A DNA stretch of 23,673 bases from a virus, in IMG/VR virus record IMGVR_UViG_3300034682_000051, positions 1 through 23,673 of that record; one strand, written 5' to 3'. The notes beneath the pieces are model-generated. The model ran no database searches and was not told the origin of the DNA. It was given only the letters and a program-made list of their open reading frames with translations. This document shows positions 22,564-23,673 of the stretch, piece by piece. Each line of letters begins with the position of its first letter. Positions within the stretch are counted from its first letter, which is position 1. A program made the translations under genes and the position numbers.

Positions 22564-22595
22564 CTGGCTGTCCAAAATCTCAAATTTTCTGGACT
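22556..22595 (-). promoter_or_regulatory. Repeat element B: dyad upstream of gpW
   Basis: This is the second copy of the 40-bp element (35/40 identical to 17608-17647). It has the same dyad GTCCA-N15-TGGAC (22570-22574, 22590-22594), and the neighbouring small dyad is CCA-AC-TGG in place of CCA-GT-TGG. The central bases differ between copies (TTTT against AATA), while the outer arms are unchanged, as expected for a dimeric protein site. It fills nearly the whole 49-bp gap between the stop of the Mor-like gene and the gpW start. A role as activator or operator site for the head gene unit is inferred. Confidence 0.6.
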
Positions 22596-23018
22596 TTATG
22601 AATTGCCGCGCGGCTTCCTTGAAAGGATGTTGTAGAACAACGCCTTGGAGATACCGAACTGGCGCATCACTTCCAGACGATTGCGCCCGTTGAAAGCCAG
22701 CCAAACTTCACGGTCACGCAGCGCCCTGGCGTCGCGCTTGGTGACATAGCGGCCCCCGATGCGTGGAGCCAGGCGGCGGGCAACCTCTGCAGCCAGGGCA
22801 TCCAGCTCGGCACCCCTCACGCCATCACGGAAGGCGGCCAGCCCACGGTCGCGGCTGCACTCTGCCAGGATGCAGCGCACGTCTTCACGCAGAGTAGCGC
22901 CGTCGCCATCGCCAGCCTCTTCGCCAAAGAGTGAGGGCGTGTCAGTCACGGCGATCAAATCCCCATCCGTCATCTGCATGGCTTGCGGCTCTTGGTTTGT
23001 GTGTGGTTCGTTGTGCAT
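22596..23018 (-). CDS. Mor/C-family-like transcription activator
   Basis: This is a protein of 140 residues, or 127 if it starts at the in-frame ATG at 22979 (a weak AAGAG lies upstream of that one). The C-terminal third reads IGGRYVTKRDARALRDREVW, LAFNGRNRLEVMRQFGISKA and LFYNILSRK. This matches the Mor/C family of Mu: a short strand before a helix, then a helix-turn-helix with FGISKALFYNIL as recognition part. Mor and C activate middle and late promoters of Mu as dimers. The preceding ~85 residues (LREDVRCILAEC ... LAAEVARRLAPR) look helical and could dimerise. It overlaps the terminase end by 77 bp (38 bp with the later start). Lying at the head of the late genes with element B downstream, it may regulate late transcription. 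Family call good, target inferred. Confidence 0.75.
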   Translation of the reverse strand: MHNEPHTNQEPQAMQMTDGDLIAVTDTPSLFGEEAGDGDGATLREDVRCILAECSRDRGLAAFRDGVRGAELDALAAEVARRLAPRIGGRYVTKRDARALRDREVWLAFNGRNRLEVMRQFGISKALFYNILSRKPRGNS

Positions 23019-23673
23019 TTTTGCTACTATTTTGATAGCTGATAGCGCTTACTGGATGTGGCGCAGGAATTGAAAACAGGTCTTCAGGTGGCTGCACCTG
23101 GGCTTCAAGGCGCGACCATTGGGCGTCGGTGTACTTGTGCAGGCCTTGGGCCATGGCGGCGTGGTAGGCGTAGTTGCGGTTGTCCAGCTGTTCGTTGCGC
23201 GGGCGGCGCTTGATCCAGCGGTAGGACTCTTTGCCGTTGACCTTGGCCAGCACGCGCTGCTCGGCGGTGAGCTGTTCGTAGAACTCGCGCGGCAATTCGT
23301 TGCTGAAATGCAGATAGCCGGGGCCAGGCTCCAGAATGCCGAGCTGGCCGTGCAGCAGATCTTTTGCGGTGTCCACCCCCACGCGCCAGAGCTTCACGCC
23401 GTGTTTCTTTTTGCGGCCGCGCCAGTCAATGTCCTGAAAGCTGCTGGGGCCGAGGATGGGCACGCCCTCTGCGCCATCGCCCTTGATGGCCCGCACGTTC
23501 GGCAGCAGGTGCTGCACCTTGCTCACCCAGTTGTAGACGGCCTGGGTTTGGTCGGATGAGTCGATGCTGGTGGCGCTGATGCCCATGCTGCCGCCGTGCC
23601 AGGCTTGCACGTAGCGGCGCTGCAGTTGCAGGGTGAGGGCGTCCCATTCCTCATCCACGGCGGGGTTGCCTTC
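22942..23673 (-). CDS. Terminase large subunit, GpA family (C-terminal part, cut by window edge)
   Basis: This is the last 243 residues of a lambda GpA-type terminase. The reading frame is open to the right edge, so the ATPase part is outside. Visible is the nuclease domain that cuts the concatemer: ATSIDSSDQTQAVYNWV (the family's Asp-Ser motif), VRAIKGD, LWRVGVDTAKDLLHGQL, LHFSNELPREFYEQLTAEQR, and the conserved RPRNEQLDNRNYAYHAA. After QPPEDLFSIPAPHP, the last ~37 residues are low in conservation and partly encoded by the short repeat at 23019-23056. The 3' end overlaps the Mor-like gene. The large subunit acts with a small subunit whose gene is outside the window. Confidence 0.9.
   Translation of the reverse strand, partial: EGNPAVDEEWDALTLQLQRRYVQAWHGGSMGISATSIDSSDQTQAVYNWVSKVQHLLPNVRAIKGDGAEGVPILGPSSFQDIDWRGRKKKHGVKLWRVGVDTAKDLLHGQLGILEPGPGYLHFSNELPREFYEQLTAEQRVLAKVNGKESYRWIKRRPRNEQLDNRNYAYHAAMAQGLHKYTDAQWSRLEAQVQPPEDLFSIPAPHPVSAISYQNSSKNAQRTTHKPRAASHADDGWGFDRRD
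23019..23056. repeat. Short Comamonadaceae-type intergenic repeat inside the terminase end
   Basis: The plus-strand segment with TTTTGATAGCTGATAGCGCT followed by TACTGG resembles a short dispersed intergenic element that I remember from Acidovorax, Comamonas and relatives (TTTTGATAGCTGCTAGCGCT type). It contains inverted TAGCT/AGCTA-like and AGCGCT palindromes. It begins directly before the ATG of the Mor-like gene and encodes part of the terminase tail (VSAISYQNSSKNAQ on the minus strand). The identification is from memory. Only one half of the usual longer element is visible. Confidence 0.5.

Noticed and set aside
1-23673. CRISPR arrays, insertion sequences, integrase or repressor genes, rRNA or complete tRNA genes
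   Set aside because: None seen. No regularly spaced repeats, no transposase-like protein, and the early phage region is outside the window.

Overview
The window is the late (morphogenesis and lysis) region of a tailed temperate phage, probably an integrated prophage. Every supported gene lies on the minus strand, so transcription runs from the right edge to the left edge. GC content is high and the proteins are rich in Ala. A short element before the terminase end resembles an intergenic repeat I remember from Comamonadaceae genomes (Acidovorax, Comamonas, Delftia). That points to a betaproteobacterial host of that family, but it is inference and not proof.

Layout in transcription order. (1) DNA packaging: the C-terminal part of a GpA-type terminase large subunit, cut by the right edge, overlaps a Mor/C-type activator-like gene. 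(2) Head part 1: gpW-like connector and lambda-type portal with a long Ala-rich C-terminal coiled-coil extension. (3) A fibre cassette in an unusual place: a small collagen-like protein, a collagen plus beta-helix fibre, a DUF4376 protein and a 96-aa protein, linked by overlapping starts and stops and closed by a rho-independent terminator. (4) Head part 2: ClpP-like prohead protease fused to the major capsid protein, with a strong internal start for capsid protein alone, then a DUF2190 decoration protein and a gpFII-like joining protein. (5) Tail: terminator protein, tail tube, a 941-aa tape measure directly after the tube with no chaperone genes between, then eight genes (about 8 kb) of tail-tip proteins, mostly of unknown function. 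One of these, hub-like, carries a 14-residue Trp repeat in exact register. (6) Lysis: coiled-coil holin candidate, SAR-type endolysin, Rz, DUF6527 protein, Rz1-like lipoprotein and a small Arg-rich protein. (7) Left end: a terminator hairpin, a tandem 11-bp repeat and a tRNA 3'-end-like sequence that may mark the prophage boundary.

The most notable regulatory feature is a 40-bp element present twice (35/40 identical), once before gpW and once before the protease/capsid gene. Each copy has the dyad GTCCA-N15-TGGAC and is followed by an RNA hairpin touching the translation start. One copy follows a terminator. The Mor-like gene lies immediately upstream of the other. A reasonable hypothesis is that these are activator-dependent late promoters that split the structural genes into two units.
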